Assembly (NCBI GenBank): GCA_014802445.1
Contig: JAAVCF010000018.1
Coordinates: forward strand, 1 to 46,662
DNA: 46,662 nt
DNA from: Bacteroides sp.
Lineage (GTDB): Bacteria > Bacteroidota > Bacteroidia > Bacteroidales > Muribaculaceae
Direction: 5' to 3'
A model generated the notes under the pieces. That model made no database searches and was not told the DNA's origin. It saw only the letters and a program-made list of their open reading frames with translations. Position numbers and translations under genes: made by a program. Of the stretch, positions 8,495 to 16,893 are shown piece by piece. Every line of letters begins with the position of its first letter. Position 1 is the first letter of the stretch.

Positions 8495-8517
8495 TTGTGA
8501 GATGCGGCCGGGGCGCT

Positions 8518-9453
8518 TTAGAACACCTTGATGGAGGGGATATAGCGCTTGGGCTGGCGCTTGAGGTCCACAAGGATTGAATCGATGTGGGCGGCCGAGT
8601 TGTTGATGTTGTTATAGAGCGAGGGGTCGTTCATCAGCAATCCGAGCGATGAGTTGGGATTGTTGAGCTGCTCTGACAGGGCCAGGAGGTTGGCGCTCAT
8701 GGCATGGATGTTGTTCATTGTGGAGTCAAGAGGCATCACCTTCACAGCGGCGGCCACTTCGGCAAGGTCAGCCGACATGCGGTTGAGATTGGCGGCGAGA
8801 GCCTTGACATCGGTCATCGTCACTGACGCATTGTTGACAATGCCGGGCACGGGAGCCATGGCGCGGTTGAGTGTCACAGTGGTCTGTTCCAGATTGGCCA
8901 GCATGCTGTTGAGATTGTGGATTGACGAAGCCAGAGCGGGATCCTTGGCAATGTCAGTGATGGCCACGAGGAGTGAGTCAATCTTGGGAATCATATCATT
9001 GACGGTGGGCATGAGGTCGCCTGACAGGCCGTCCATGAGGCTCGGCTTGCGCACACCCACAAGGCGGTCGCCCACGTCATGATAGGAAGCTCCGGGCTCC
9101 ATTTCGAGCATGATGGTTGATGTGCCGAGCATATCGGTGGTAAGGATGGCTTTTGTGCCGCGTGGCACCTTGAGCTGCTTGTCGAGGCTCAGCTCCACGC
9201 GGATGTGGCCCGGATTGTCATACTCATAGTTGATTTCGCGCACAAGGCCCACCTTGAAACCGTTGACTGTCACCGGTGCTGACTGTGCCAGACCGTCCAC
9301 ATTGTCATAGGTCACATAATAGTAGTTGGCCGGATGAAACACATTGATACCCTTGAGGTAGTCAATTCCGAAGAACAGAATCAGCAGTGTCACCACCACG
9401 GTGAGGCCGATAATTGTCTCTTTTTTGAAAAATTTCTTCATATTTTGGGGCAT
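8518..9453 (-). CDS. MCE/MlaD family lipid-transport protein
   Basis: MCE proteins bind lipids in the periplasm and help move phospholipids between inner and outer membrane. One N-terminal helix (about residues 13-31) anchors the protein. A single MCE domain follows (about 40-125), including DNVDGLAQSAPVTVNGFKVG and the RGTKAILTTDMLGTSTIML segment. The C-terminal part is predicted alpha-helical and rich in N/L, as in the stalk of longer MlaD homologues. No MlaE permease or MlaF ATPase gene is adjacent. The ATG directly follows the amidase stop codon, so the two are likely translationally coupled; ATG 9441 is an alternative start. Confidence 0.88.
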   Translation of the reverse strand: MPQNMKKFFKKETIIGLTVVVTLLILFFGIDYLKGINVFHPANYYYVTYDNVDGLAQSAPVTVNGFKVGLVREINYEYDNPGHIRVELSLDKQLKVPRGTKAILTTDMLGTSTIMLEMEPGASYHDVGDRLVGVRKPSLMDGLSGDLMPTVNDMIPKIDSLLVAITDIAKDPALASSIHNLNSMLANLEQTTVTLNRAMAPVPGIVNNASVTMTDVKALAANLNRMSADLAEVAAAVKVMPLDSTMNNIHAMSANLLALSEQLNNPNSSLGLLMNDPSLYNNINNSAAHIDSILVDLKRQPKRYIPSIKVF

Positions 9454-10608
9454 TTATTTTACTCTTTCTCCGCCTTTCATCTTGATAATGAAGGCATCAG
9501 GGAATTTCTTCTTAACCTCTCGCAGCAATTCGGAGGCACCAGCAGGAGCCTTGAAGCTCCCCACGGTATACTTCACCACATTGCCGTCGCGATAGCTATC
9601 GGCATCCTCAATCCCCTTGAATGCGGCGCTTCCTGCTGCCAGAGGGCGCGGCGAGGTGAGGAATTGCACCTTATATAATATAGTGTTGTTGTCAACATCA
9701 TCGGCCGCCTTGGCAGGAGCCTCAGGGGTGGAGGCTTTCTCGGCCTTCTTGGCCGGCTTTTTCTCGGAGGCTTTGGGCTTTGAGGAGCGCGGTTTCACCT
9801 TTGGCACATCAATGGTAGTGGCCGAAGCAATGTAGCGACTTATGCCCTGAAACACGGCGTCGGCAAGATTATCACGCCCTTCATCGCAACCTAAATAGCA
9901 CTCCACGTCGGGGTTACAGATAAAATCAAGCTCCACGAGCACCGCCGGCATGGAGGTTCTGACAAGCACCCAGAAGGGAGCCTGACGCACCCCGTTGTCC
10001 TTGCGGTCAGCCACTTCCACCAGTCCCGTCTGGATATTCTTTGCCAGATGAAGGCTCTGCTCAATGTTTGACGACTGATGGAGCTCAAACATTATGTAGC
10101 TCTCGGCCGAGTTGGGGTCAAAGCCGCTGTAAGTGGCGGTGTAGTCATCCTCAAGCTGCATCACGGAGTTTTCGCGCATGGCCACATCGAGGTTGGTGCC
10201 GGCGCGGTTAAGACCGAGCGTGTAGACCGACGCACCGTTAACCGTCTTGCGGTTAGGCGAGTCAGCCGCTACGGAGTTTGTGTGGATTGACACGAAGATA
10301 TCACCCTTGACCCTGTTGGCCACGTTGCATCGCTCCTGCAGCGGGATAAACACGTCAGTGGAGCGGGTGTAAACCACCTTAACTCCCGGGATATTGCTCT
10401 CGATAAGCTTCCCCACGCGCTTTGCAACGGCCAGATTCACATCCTTTTCCTTCACCGTAGCACCCACGGCACCAACATCGGAGCCGCCATGACCGGGATC
10501 CAGAACCACCGTGAAGGCCCCCATGCGGGTGCAAAGCATGCTCCCGACGACCATAACAGCCACCAGCAACATTCTCAGCGGAATCATACGGACCAATTTC
10601 ACGGACAA
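9454..10608 (-). CDS. N-acetylmuramoyl-L-alanine amidase with C-terminal SPOR-like region
   Basis: An Amidase_3 enzyme cleaves the amide bond between MurNAc and L-Ala in peptidoglycan. A signal peptide is at the N-terminus. The catalytic domain begins VVLDPGHGGSD (near 34) with the zinc His, continues with SIHTNS, and has the second-half motif VLVELDFICNP. A Lys/Pro/Ala-rich linker (about 275-310) leads to a C-terminal region (about 315-384: KVQFLTSPRPL... VKYTVGSFKA) that looks like a SPOR domain, which binds septal denuded glycan. It is followed immediately by the MCE gene, linking wall cleavage and lipid transport. Confidence 0.9.
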   Translation of the reverse strand: MSVKLVRMIPLRMLLVAVMVVGSMLCTRMGAFTVVLDPGHGGSDVGAVGATVKEKDVNLAVAKRVGKLIESNIPGVKVVYTRSTDVFIPLQERCNVANRVKGDIFVSIHTNSVAADSPNRKTVNGASVYTLGLNRAGTNLDVAMRENSVMQLEDDYTATYSGFDPNSAESYIMFELHQSSNIEQSLHLAKNIQTGLVEVADRKDNGVRQAPFWVLVRTSMPAVLVELDFICNPDVECYLGCDEGRDNLADAVFQGISRYIASATTIDVPKVKPRSSKPKASEKKPAKKAEKASTPEAPAKAADDVDNNTILYKVQFLTSPRPLAAGSAAFKGIEDADSYRDGNVVKYTVGSFKAPAGASELLREVKKKFPDAFIIKMKGGERVK

Positions 10609-10622
10609 AACAAATTTTCCCG

Positions 10623-10679
10623 CAAATTTAAGAAAATAAAACTGACGAGATGACTTTTTATCCTTTTTTGCTACATTTG
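10623..10679. promoter_or_regulatory. Divergent -7 elements for amidase and gldB-like operons
   Basis: TAAATTTG on the minus strand (10623-10630) lies 14 bases before the amidase ATG. TACATTTG on the plus strand (10672-10679) lies 9 bases before the lipoprotein ATG. The -33 elements are not clear. Confidence 0.55.
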
Positions 10680-10688
10680 TGACCGCTT

Positions 10689-11687
10689 ATGAAAAAACGT
10701 CTGATTCCATTTTTAGCATTGGCGGCCCTGCTGACAGGCTGCAGCGACCATAAATCCACCGACATTTCCGGCGTGGCCCTTAGCACAGAGGAGATTGCAC
10801 GCTCAGGCATCGCTCCGGCCAGGATTGTGCGCCTTGACATGGCGGCTGCCGCCGTTGCCGGCGGAAATGAGCTGCCCGACTCGCTCGGCGCGCCTTTTGC
10901 CCGGTGGATGGAGATGAGCGAGGCTGCGGATGCGTCGCCCGCTGAATTTGCATCCTCAAGGAGGATAGCCGCTTTTCTGCCGGATGTGGCGAAGGTGTTC
11001 ACCACTGAGGCCGCTGACTCCCTGGCCATGCGACTCGGGCGGGTGTTTGACGTAACGGGCTCACCTCGAAAGGTCTACACAATCGTGTCGCCTTATCGCC
11101 AGTCAATTGTGCTTGACGGTGACTCGGCTGTCTATGTGGCGCTTAACCATTATCTGGGAGCTGACCATCCTGCTTATGAGGGCTTCCCTGACTATCAGCG
11201 CCGCCTCAAAGTTCCCGCCTCGATTGCCCCTGACGTGGCCGAGGCTCTGCTCGCCGCGCAATGTGCCGAGGCCGAGATTTCTGACCCTGCAGCTCCCACC
11301 ACCCTTGAGCGCATGCTTCAGGAGGGAGCCATCGTGGAAGGCATGATGCGGGCAGCAGGCATTTCCGAGCAGCAGGCGCTGGGCTTTACTGACGCTCAGA
11401 TGCAGTGGGCCGTTGAGAATCAGCAGCGTGTGTGGGAAACCATGATGACCTCCAAGCTGCTGTTCAGCACTGACCCTGACGTGGCCGACCGCCTGCTCAA
11501 CCCCGCGCCATCAGTCCCGCTGATAAATCAGGCGGCGCCCGGACGCATAGGCCGCTTCATCGGCCACAGGATTGTCGCCGCCTATCTCGCCGGCCATCCC
11601 GACGCGGATCTGACCACCCTTTTATGGCCCAAACCGCTGCAAGCCGCCCAGGCCATCCTCTCCGAATCAGGCTATCAAGGAAAATAA
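10689..11687 (+). CDS. GldB-like lipoprotein
   Basis: The signal ends in LLTGC with the lipidated Cys at 18, so the product is a lipoprotein. The conserved layout of GldB-family proteins is present: a Tyr-rich segment with NHYLGADHPAYEGFPDY, a TTLERMLQEGAIVEGMM segment, and the late PGRIGRFIGHRIVAAYL stretch. GldB was described from gliding Flavobacteria and is also found in non-gliding gut Bacteroidales, where its role is unclear. The DUF2268-type zinc motif HExxH is absent, so protease activity is not expected. It is 332 residues and precedes tsaD by nine bases, in one operon with tsaD and cinA. The assignment is from pattern memory. Confidence 0.75.
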   Translation: MKKRLIPFLALAALLTGCSDHKSTDISGVALSTEEIARSGIAPARIVRLDMAAAAVAGGNELPDSLGAPFARWMEMSEAADASPAEFASSRRIAAFLPDVAKVFTTEAADSLAMRLGRVFDVTGSPRKVYTIVSPYRQSIVLDGDSAVYVALNHYLGADHPAYEGFPDYQRRLKVPASIAPDVAEALLAAQCAEAEISDPAAPTTLERMLQEGAIVEGMMRAAGISEQQALGFTDAQMQWAVENQQRVWETMMTSKLLFSTDPDVADRLLNPAPSVPLINQAAPGRIGRFIGHRIVAAYLAGHPDADLTTLLWPKPLQAAQAILSESGYQGK

Positions 11688-11696
11688 TTACTCATA

Positions 11697-12719
11697 ATGG
11701 AGGAAAAAACCATAATTTTAGGAATAGAATCGTCGTGTGACGACACCTCGGCAGCCGTGATTGCCGATGGTTTGCTTCTGAGCAATGTCATTGCCGGACA
11801 GCAGGTCCACGCAGAATATGGCGGCGTGGTGCCCGAACTGGCATCACGCGCTCACCAACAGAACATTGTGCCTGTGGTTGACACCGCACTCAAGCGTGCC
11901 GGAGTTGACAAACACAGCCTCAGCGCCATTGCCTTCACCCGCGGTCCCGGCTTGCTGGGCTCACTGCTTGTGGGCACCTCGTTTGCCAAAGGCATGTCGC
12001 TCGGTCTGCGCTGCCCTATCGTTGACGTAAACCATCTGCAGGCCCACGTGCTCAGCCACTTCATCCGCCGCGAGCCCACAGATGAGGTGCCGACATTCCC
12101 CTTCCTGTGTCTGCTCGTGTCAGGCGGCAACAGCCAGATTATCCTCGTGCGCTCGGCGTTTGACATGGAGATTCTTGGACGAACCATTGACGATGCCGCA
12201 GGCGAGGCGTTCGACAAATGCGCAAAGGTGATGGGCCTCCCCTACCCCGGCGGCCCCCACATTGACCGTCTGGCCGCCGAGGGCGACCCCTTCCGCTTCA
12301 AGTTTGCCAAGCCCTCCGTGGGCGGCTTTGACTATAGCTTCAGCGGATTGAAAACGTCATTTCTCTACACTCTGCGCGATGCCGTCAAGGCTGAGCCTGA
12401 CTTCATTGAGCGCAACATGGCCCATCTGGCCGCATCACTCCAGCGCACCATCATAGAGATTCTTATTGACAAGCTTGACAAGGCCGTGAAGTTTACCGGC
12501 GTTACTACTGTGGCCATTGGCGGCGGTGTGTCGGCCAACTCCGGCGTGCGCAACGCCGTGGCCCGCTATTGCGAGGAGCACGGCCTCAAAGCATTTATCC
12601 CCGCAAGGGAGTTTACCACTGACAATGCCGCCATGGTGGCCATTGCGGGCTATTTCAAGTATCAGCAGAAGGAATTCTGCCGCTACGACGAGGTGCCTTT
12701 TGCACGCCTTACTATATGA
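11697..12719 (+). CDS. tsaD: tRNA N6-adenosine threonylcarbamoyltransferase TsaD
   Basis: TsaD transfers threonylcarbamoyl from threonylcarbamoyl-AMP to A37 of ANN-decoding tRNAs. It is an ASKHA-fold protein. Visible motifs: GIESSCDDTSAAV near the N-terminus, HAEYGGVVPELASRAHQQ (38-55), metal-binding HLQAH near 113-117, SGGNSQIIL, FSGLKTSF, GGGVSANSGVR, and TDNAAMVA with the C-terminal metal Asp. The length of 340 matches the family. Its stop codon overlaps the cinA start (ATGA). Confidence 0.97.
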   Translation: MEEKTIILGIESSCDDTSAAVIADGLLLSNVIAGQQVHAEYGGVVPELASRAHQQNIVPVVDTALKRAGVDKHSLSAIAFTRGPGLLGSLLVGTSFAKGMSLGLRCPIVDVNHLQAHVLSHFIRREPTDEVPTFPFLCLLVSGGNSQIILVRSAFDMEILGRTIDDAAGEAFDKCAKVMGLPYPGGPHIDRLAAEGDPFRFKFAKPSVGGFDYSFSGLKTSFLYTLRDAVKAEPDFIERNMAHLAASLQRTIIEILIDKLDKAVKFTGVTTVAIGGGVSANSGVRNAVARYCEEHGLKAFIPAREFTTDNAAMVAIAGYFKYQQKEFCRYDEVPFARLTI

Positions 12720-13951
12720 GAGTCAGGATTGTAGTTATCGGCGACGAGATACTCCTGGGACGCGTCACCGACACCAATTCAGGCATGCTCGCCCGCATGC
12801 TTGACCCCCTGGGGTGGAAGGTGACGGGAGTGACCGTGGTGGGCGATGATGCTGACCGCATGCGCACCGCCATCAGCAACGCCCTTGATGATGCGGACAT
12901 AGTGCTTACCACCGGAGGCCTCGGCCCCACGCGCGATGACATCACCAAGCAGGTGCTTGCCGGGATTTTCGGCGGCGGCATGCGCCATGATGCCGACGTG
13001 CTGGCCAATGCCGAACGCATCATGAACGCGCGCGGCCTTAAAATCAACGACTTGACCCGCACTCAAGCCATTGTGCCGGAGAGCGCCACCGTGATTCAGA
13101 ATCCATGCGGCACAGCACCGGTGATGATGTTCAGCCGCGCAGAGAAGACCCTCGTGGCAATGCCCGGAGTGCCGTTTGAAACCCGCGCCGTGTTTCCCGC
13201 GTCGGTGCTGCCTGCCCTGATGGAGCGCTATCCCTCCGCCGCCGGGACTATCGAACACCGCACACTGATGCTCACCGGCATCCCTGAAAGCAGCGTGGCT
13301 GAGATTCTCGCCCCCTGGGAGGACGCGCAGCCTCAAGAGGTTCATTTGGCGTATTTGCCGAGCTACGGCGTTATCCGACTGAGGGTTGACACCATCGGTC
13401 CGCGAGCCGCCGAGCTCGCCGACAAGGCCCATGCCGAGCTTGCGGAGATTCTGAAACAATACGTTTTCGCCACTGACGACGTGACCCCCGCCGAGTGCCT
13501 GCTCAGGCTGCTCGGGGAGCGCGGGCTGAAAGTGGCCACAGCTGAGAGCTGCACCGGAGGCAACATAGCCCACACCCTCACCCTGATTCCGGGCAGCTCG
13601 GCATCGGTGCAAGGCGGCGTGGTGTCCTATGCCAACGACGTTAAAACCGACGTGTTAGGCGTGTCGGCCGACACTCTCGCGGCTCACGGAGCCGTGTCAA
13701 TCCCTGTGGCCGAACAGATGGCCCGCGGCGCGGCAAGAGTGTGTCATGCCGATGTGGGGATTGCCACCACAGGCATTGCCGGCCCCGGCGGCGCCACACC
13801 CGGCAAACCTGTGGGCACGGTGTGCATTGCCGTCAGCGCTTGCGGAGAGGTGGTTAGCCACACCTACCATTTTCCCGGCGAACGCTCACAGGTGATTGAC
13901 CGCGCCACGCAGTCAGCCCTGTTGATGGCCATCCGGCAAATCACCCGTTGA
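12716..13951 (+). CDS. cinA: CinA family protein (nicotinamide-nucleotide amidohydrolase)
   Basis: The N-terminal MoCF/COG1058 domain (residues 1-170) has GDEILLGRVTDTN and TTGGLGPTRDD and is linked in the family to ADP-ribose pyrophosphatase activity. The C-terminal domain (from about 255) has AESCTGGNIAHTL, QGGVVSYAN and ATTGIAGPGGATPGKPVGT, the active-site signature of the NMN deamidase (PncC type). At 411 residues it is a full two-domain form. It overlaps tsaD by four bases and is last in the gldB-like/tsaD/cinA operon. Confidence 0.94.
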   Translation: MRVRIVVIGDEILLGRVTDTNSGMLARMLDPLGWKVTGVTVVGDDADRMRTAISNALDDADIVLTTGGLGPTRDDITKQVLAGIFGGGMRHDADVLANAERIMNARGLKINDLTRTQAIVPESATVIQNPCGTAPVMMFSRAEKTLVAMPGVPFETRAVFPASVLPALMERYPSAAGTIEHRTLMLTGIPESSVAEILAPWEDAQPQEVHLAYLPSYGVIRLRVDTIGPRAAELADKAHAELAEILKQYVFATDDVTPAECLLRLLGERGLKVATAESCTGGNIAHTLTLIPGSSASVQGGVVSYANDVKTDVLGVSADTLAAHGAVSIPVAEQMARGAARVCHADVGIATTGIAGPGGATPGKPVGTVCIAVSACGEVVSHTYHFPGERSQVIDRATQSALLMAIRQITR

Positions 13952-13973
13952 TGAGCGGCATTTTTTCTGCTCC

Positions 13974-13998
13974 ATGATTGCCTGAAACAATCATTTTC
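13974..13998 (+). terminator. Terminator after cinA
   Basis: ATGATTG pairs with CAATCAT around a 7-base loop, followed by TTTTC. The left arm overlaps the probable -33 region of the rubrerythrin promoter. Confidence 0.5.
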
Positions 13999-14008
13999 GC
14001 TAAATTTG
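13977..14008 (+). promoter_or_regulatory. Promoter of reverse rubrerythrin
   Basis: ATTG (13977-13980), a 20-base spacer and TAAATTTG (14001-14008) give a near-consensus promoter with a leader of about 35 bases. Confidence 0.6.
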
Positions 14009-14048
14009 CGGTGATTCAAAATCACGAATTTTATCCAAAACAACCAAA

Positions 14049-14600
14049 ATGAACAAGAAATTTATCTGCACCGTCTGTGGCTACGTTCACGAGGGCAACG
14101 AAGCACCTGAAAAGTGCCCCATCTGCGGCGCTCCCGCATCAAAATTCAAAGAAATGGATGAGACCGCCGAGCTCAAATTTGTCACCGAACACGAAATCGG
14201 CGTTGCCAAGGGCTGTGATGAGCAAATGATTGCCGACCTCACCGCTCACTTTAACGGCGAATGTGGCGAAGTGGGCATGTACCTCGCCATGTCACGTCAG
14301 GCTGACCGCGAAGGCTATCCCGAAATCGCAGAGGCCTTCAAGCGCTACGCCTTCGAAGAGGCCGAGCACGCCTCTAAGTTTGCCGAACTCCTCGGCGAAT
14401 GTGTTTGGGACACCAAGACCAACCTTGAAAAGCGCATGGCTGCTGAGGCCGGTGCCAACGAGGACAAGATGCGCATTGCCCGTCGCGCTAAGGAACTCAA
14501 CCTCGACGCTATCCATGACACTGTTCATGAAATGGCTAAGGACGAAGCTCGTCACGGTCAGGGCTTCCAGGGTCTCTACAATCGCTTCTTCAAGAAGTAA
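14049..14600 (+). CDS. Reverse rubrerythrin (NADH-linked peroxidase)
   Basis: It reduces hydrogen peroxide in the cytoplasm and protects anaerobes from oxygen. The rubredoxin-like iron site is at the N-terminus (C7/C10 and C23/C26, in CTVCGYVH and CPICGAP) instead of the C-terminus, which defines the reverse form. The four-helix diiron domain follows with [17 protein letters not shown] and DEARHGQGF supplying Glu/His ligands. The length of 183 is usual. It is monocistronic, with its own promoter and a strong terminator. Confidence 0.95.
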   Translation: MNKKFICTVCGYVHEGNEAPEKCPICGAPASKFKEMDETAELKFVTEHEIGVAKGCDEQMIADLTAHFNGECGEVGMYLAMSRQADREGYPEIAEAFKRYAFEEAEHASKFAELLGECVWDTKTNLEKRMAAEAGANEDKMRIARRAKELNLDAIHDTVHEMAKDEARHGQGFQGLYNRFFKK

Positions 14601-14624
14601 TCCTCCCTGCAAACCAGTTGAAAC

Positions 14625-14668
14625 AACCGGAGGCTGTGTCACACTGACATAGCCTCCGGTTCTTTTTC
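14625..14668 (+). terminator. Intrinsic terminator of reverse rubrerythrin
   Basis: AACCGGAGGCT and TGTCA pair with TGACA and AGCCTCCGGTT around a 3-base loop (14625-14661), followed by CTTTTTC. Confidence 0.85.
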
Positions 14669-14686
14669 TTAAGCGCCTGCAGCGCA

Positions 14687-15682
14687 TCATACGGCCCCTG
14701 CAAGGGATCGCATGGCAGGGCGCAATCGCCGCCAGCCTGCAAGCAGCAGCAACGTGGCCGCAAAAGTGACAACAGCGAGCGCCGGATGCTCCGCAAGCCC
14801 CTCAATGTGCTCCACCAGGCGCATCACAGCAAGGTGCATTATGTAAATCCCTGTGGCATAGCTGCGTCCGGCAGCGGCAAGCACAGGACTCACCCGCGCG
14901 CCGGCAAAAATGGCAAACAGTGTCACCGCAAGAGGCATGGTCATCACAATCATGTCGCCACCGTTGATTTTAAGCAGATTATCCTCAAAAAGCAGCAATG
15001 CGGCAGCCACAACAGCCATTATCAGAAGCGCGGGCGTGACCCTCGGCAAGCGTCCTCGCCTCATGACCACTCCAATCATCACACACGGCAACGCCGTGGA
15101 CAGAACTCCGCGACACACAAACGAATGGGCCTTGCCGATTCCGGGCAACACTCCGTAGCACCCCGTGAACAGCGCCAACGCCAGCCCGGCGGGTATAAAC
15201 CACACAAGCAGCCGCTCCCAGCCGCGCCTGACTGCCAGCCAGACCACCAGTAGGGCTTGCAAACATGCCGTAAGATACCACAGATGGCCTCCGAACTTGT
15301 CGCCGACAATGAGGTTATAGAGATGAGCGCGCAAGCTCCACACGTCAGACGGGATTTCGTGCTTCACAAGCAGACTTTCTGCAGCATACACACCGATATA
15401 GAACAGCTGAGCGCCCACCGTGATCCAAAGCAGCTTAACCATCATGCGCCACACGCGCTTATGGTCAATCAATCCACGACTGTCAACCATAAAAAAGCCG
15501 GTAATCATGAAAAAAACAGGCACAGCTATTCTCGTAAGCCCGAACGCACGATGGTCCATGCATCCTGCGGTGTGAATCACCACCACCAGAAATGCGCATA
15601 AAAATTTCAGCGCCTGCAATCCGGCGTTTTCCACACCGTAAGGCACCGAAAGTCTGTCAACAGGTTTGAGCGAGAGATTCAT
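14687..15682 (-). CDS. Membrane acyltransferase (acyltransferase-3 family)
   Basis: The protein is an integral inner-membrane enzyme with about ten hydrophobic segments. The acyltransferase-3 signature is near the N-terminus: LKFLCAFLVVVIHTAG with the conserved His, then RIAVPVFFMITGFF. Members move acetyl or other acyl groups onto surface sugars or lipids; the substrate here cannot be read. The length of 331 is typical. A TAnnTTTG box ends five bases before the ATG, so the transcript may be leaderless. It stands alone between the rubrerythrin terminator and the nucleotidyltransferase operon. Confidence 0.88.
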   Translation of the reverse strand: MNLSLKPVDRLSVPYGVENAGLQALKFLCAFLVVVIHTAGCMDHRAFGLTRIAVPVFFMITGFFMVDSRGLIDHKRVWRMMVKLLWITVGAQLFYIGVYAAESLLVKHEIPSDVWSLRAHLYNLIVGDKFGGHLWYLTACLQALLVVWLAVRRGWERLLVWFIPAGLALALFTGCYGVLPGIGKAHSFVCRGVLSTALPCVMIGVVMRRGRLPRVTPALLIMAVVAAALLLFEDNLLKINGGDMIVMTMPLAVTLFAIFAGARVSPVLAAAGRSYATGIYIMHLAVMRLVEHIEGLAEHPALAVVTFAATLLLLAGWRRLRPAMRSLAGAV

Positions 15683-15687
15683 AACTA

Positions 15688-15695
15688 CAAAGTTA
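15688..15695 (-). promoter_or_regulatory. -7 element of the acyltransferase gene
   Basis: TAACTTTG on the minus strand lies five bases before the ATG at 15682. TTGG 20 bases further upstream (15716-15719) is a weak -33 match. Confidence 0.5.
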
Positions 15696-15861
15696 CAAAA
15701 AAGCCCACATAAGGTCCAATCCGTTAACCGCTTTTAACCTCAGGCGCTATCACTGCTCATGCCCTATGCTGATAAATGTTAACCCGTATAAAAAAGAGAA
15801 TCCCGCTGAGGCGGGGGCCGGAGCGGGCAAGAGGAGGTTATCAGAAATAGGCTCTGGACTT

Positions 15862-15937
15862 TTATAAAGAAGTCTTAAAATTCCTTCTCTTTGTCTTTAT
15901 AACACTGCGGGTCGTGAAATGGTTTTCACGACCCGCA
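15862..15937 (-). terminator. Tandem hairpins ending the efflux/lpxA/nucleotidyltransferase run
   Basis: A perfect 14-bp stem TGCGGGTCGTGAAA with loop TGGT (15906-15937) lies 20 bases after the nucleotidyltransferase stop. It is preceded, not followed, by a T-run on the minus strand. A second weaker hairpin TTATAAAGA/TCTTTATAA (15862-15902) comes next. Together they probably end or protect the mRNA. Confidence 0.55.
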
Positions 15938-15957
15938 AAAAAAGTTAGATTTTTTTC

Positions 15958-16863
15958 TTATTTGAAGAGGGGTGAGGGGTAAGTGCCGTCGGCATGCAGA
16001 CGTGCAAACTTCTCCACCACACCGTCACGGTCAGCAGCATAAGTGACGCCAAACCACTTTGAATCAGTGTCAAGCACCTTCACTGTGGCCTCCCCGCTGC
16101 GGATTAGAGTGTCAACAGCCGTGGGGATATAATACTCTGATTTCTCCTCATTGATGCGCTCGTCAAGGAACTTGCGAAACTCGCGGTCACTGAACTCAAA
16201 ATAGTCAGGAGTGAAGCCCCAGAGGTTCATTGACACGGGGGTTGACGCCGGGATGGTGGCCGTGGTGCCGTCAGCAGCGGTAAATTCCACAGCGTGGTCC
16301 TTGCCGAAATGGATGTCAGTGCGCTCGGTCACTGACTCCAGCAGGCCCTCGGGCGACACCTCGCACACGCCGCGCGACACCGAGCCGTTCTCAGTCATGG
16401 TGTTGCCCACACGGAAACCCACCATGCAGTAGTCGCCCTTGCGGTTGCGAGGACGCTTAAGCTCCCCGGCAATCACGCGGAACGCATCGCGACCATAAAA
16501 ATCATCGGCATTGATCACGGCAAACGGCTCATTGATAACGCCCTTGCCCATCAGGATGGCATGATTGGTGCCCCAGGGCTTCACGCGGCTCTCAGGGGCC
16601 TTGTAGCCTTCGGGGAGGGCATCAATACCCTGAAACACAACCTCGACGGGCACATGGCCTTCATACTTCTTGAGCACCTTCTCGCGGAAGTCAGCTTCGA
16701 AATCGCGACGAATCACGAACACCACACGGTCAAAACCGGCCTTCACAGCATCATAGATTGAATAGTCCATGATGGTTTCGCCGTTGGGACCCAGCGGGTC
16801 GAGCTGTTTGAGGCCACCGTAGCGGCTGCCCATGCCGGCAGCCAACACATATAACGTAATCAC
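15958..16863 (-). CDS. Sugar-phosphate nucleotidyltransferase
   Basis: This enzyme class joins a sugar phosphate to a nucleoside triphosphate to make an NDP-sugar. The N-terminal Rossmann-like signature VLAAGMGSRYGGLKQLDPLG binds the nucleotide, and NADDFYG (near 120) holds the metal-binding Asp. The length is 301, without the C-terminal beta-helix of GlmU. The sugar cannot be read. It follows the lpxA-type gene by 30 bases, so the product may feed an envelope glycan or lipid A pathway. Confidence 0.88.
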   Translation of the reverse strand: MITLYVLAAGMGSRYGGLKQLDPLGPNGETIMDYSIYDAVKAGFDRVVFVIRRDFEADFREKVLKKYEGHVPVEVVFQGIDALPEGYKAPESRVKPWGTNHAILMGKGVINEPFAVINADDFYGRDAFRVIAGELKRPRNRKGDYCMVGFRVGNTMTENGSVSRGVCEVSPEGLLESVTERTDIHFGKDHAVEFTAADGTTATIPASTPVSMNLWGFTPDYFEFSDREFRKFLDERINEEKSEYYIPTAVDTLIRSGEATVKVLDTDSKWFGVTYAADRDGVVEKFARLHADGTYPSPLFK

Positions 16864-16893
16864 TTGTTTATCTTTGGATTTAGTTAATTCTAA

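Larger units (their letters stand above)
8092..8517. other. AT-rich spacer upstream of dnaA
   Basis: No gene is supported in this stretch; a 68-codon plus-strand frame inside it has no protein character. It contains an imperfect 50-base inverted repeat (8131-8180), a 25-base near-palindrome (8392-8416) and the mlaD-side hairpin (8452-8494). The nearest DnaA-box-like word I found is TTATTAACA near 8240, with two mismatches to TTATCCACA, so an origin is neither shown nor excluded. Confidence 0.4.

Noticed and set aside
8294-8500. A 68-codon plus-strand frame upstream of dnaA
   Set aside because: It crosses two inverted repeats, has no promoter box near its start and no recognisable protein pattern.
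8092-8517. Firm call of oriC
   Set aside because: I found no cluster of TTATCCACA-type boxes; the best word has two mismatches. Location next to dnaA is not enough in Bacteroidetes.
12779-13612. A 277-codon minus-strand frame
   Set aside because: It is antisense to cinA, which has complete family motifs in the other strand.
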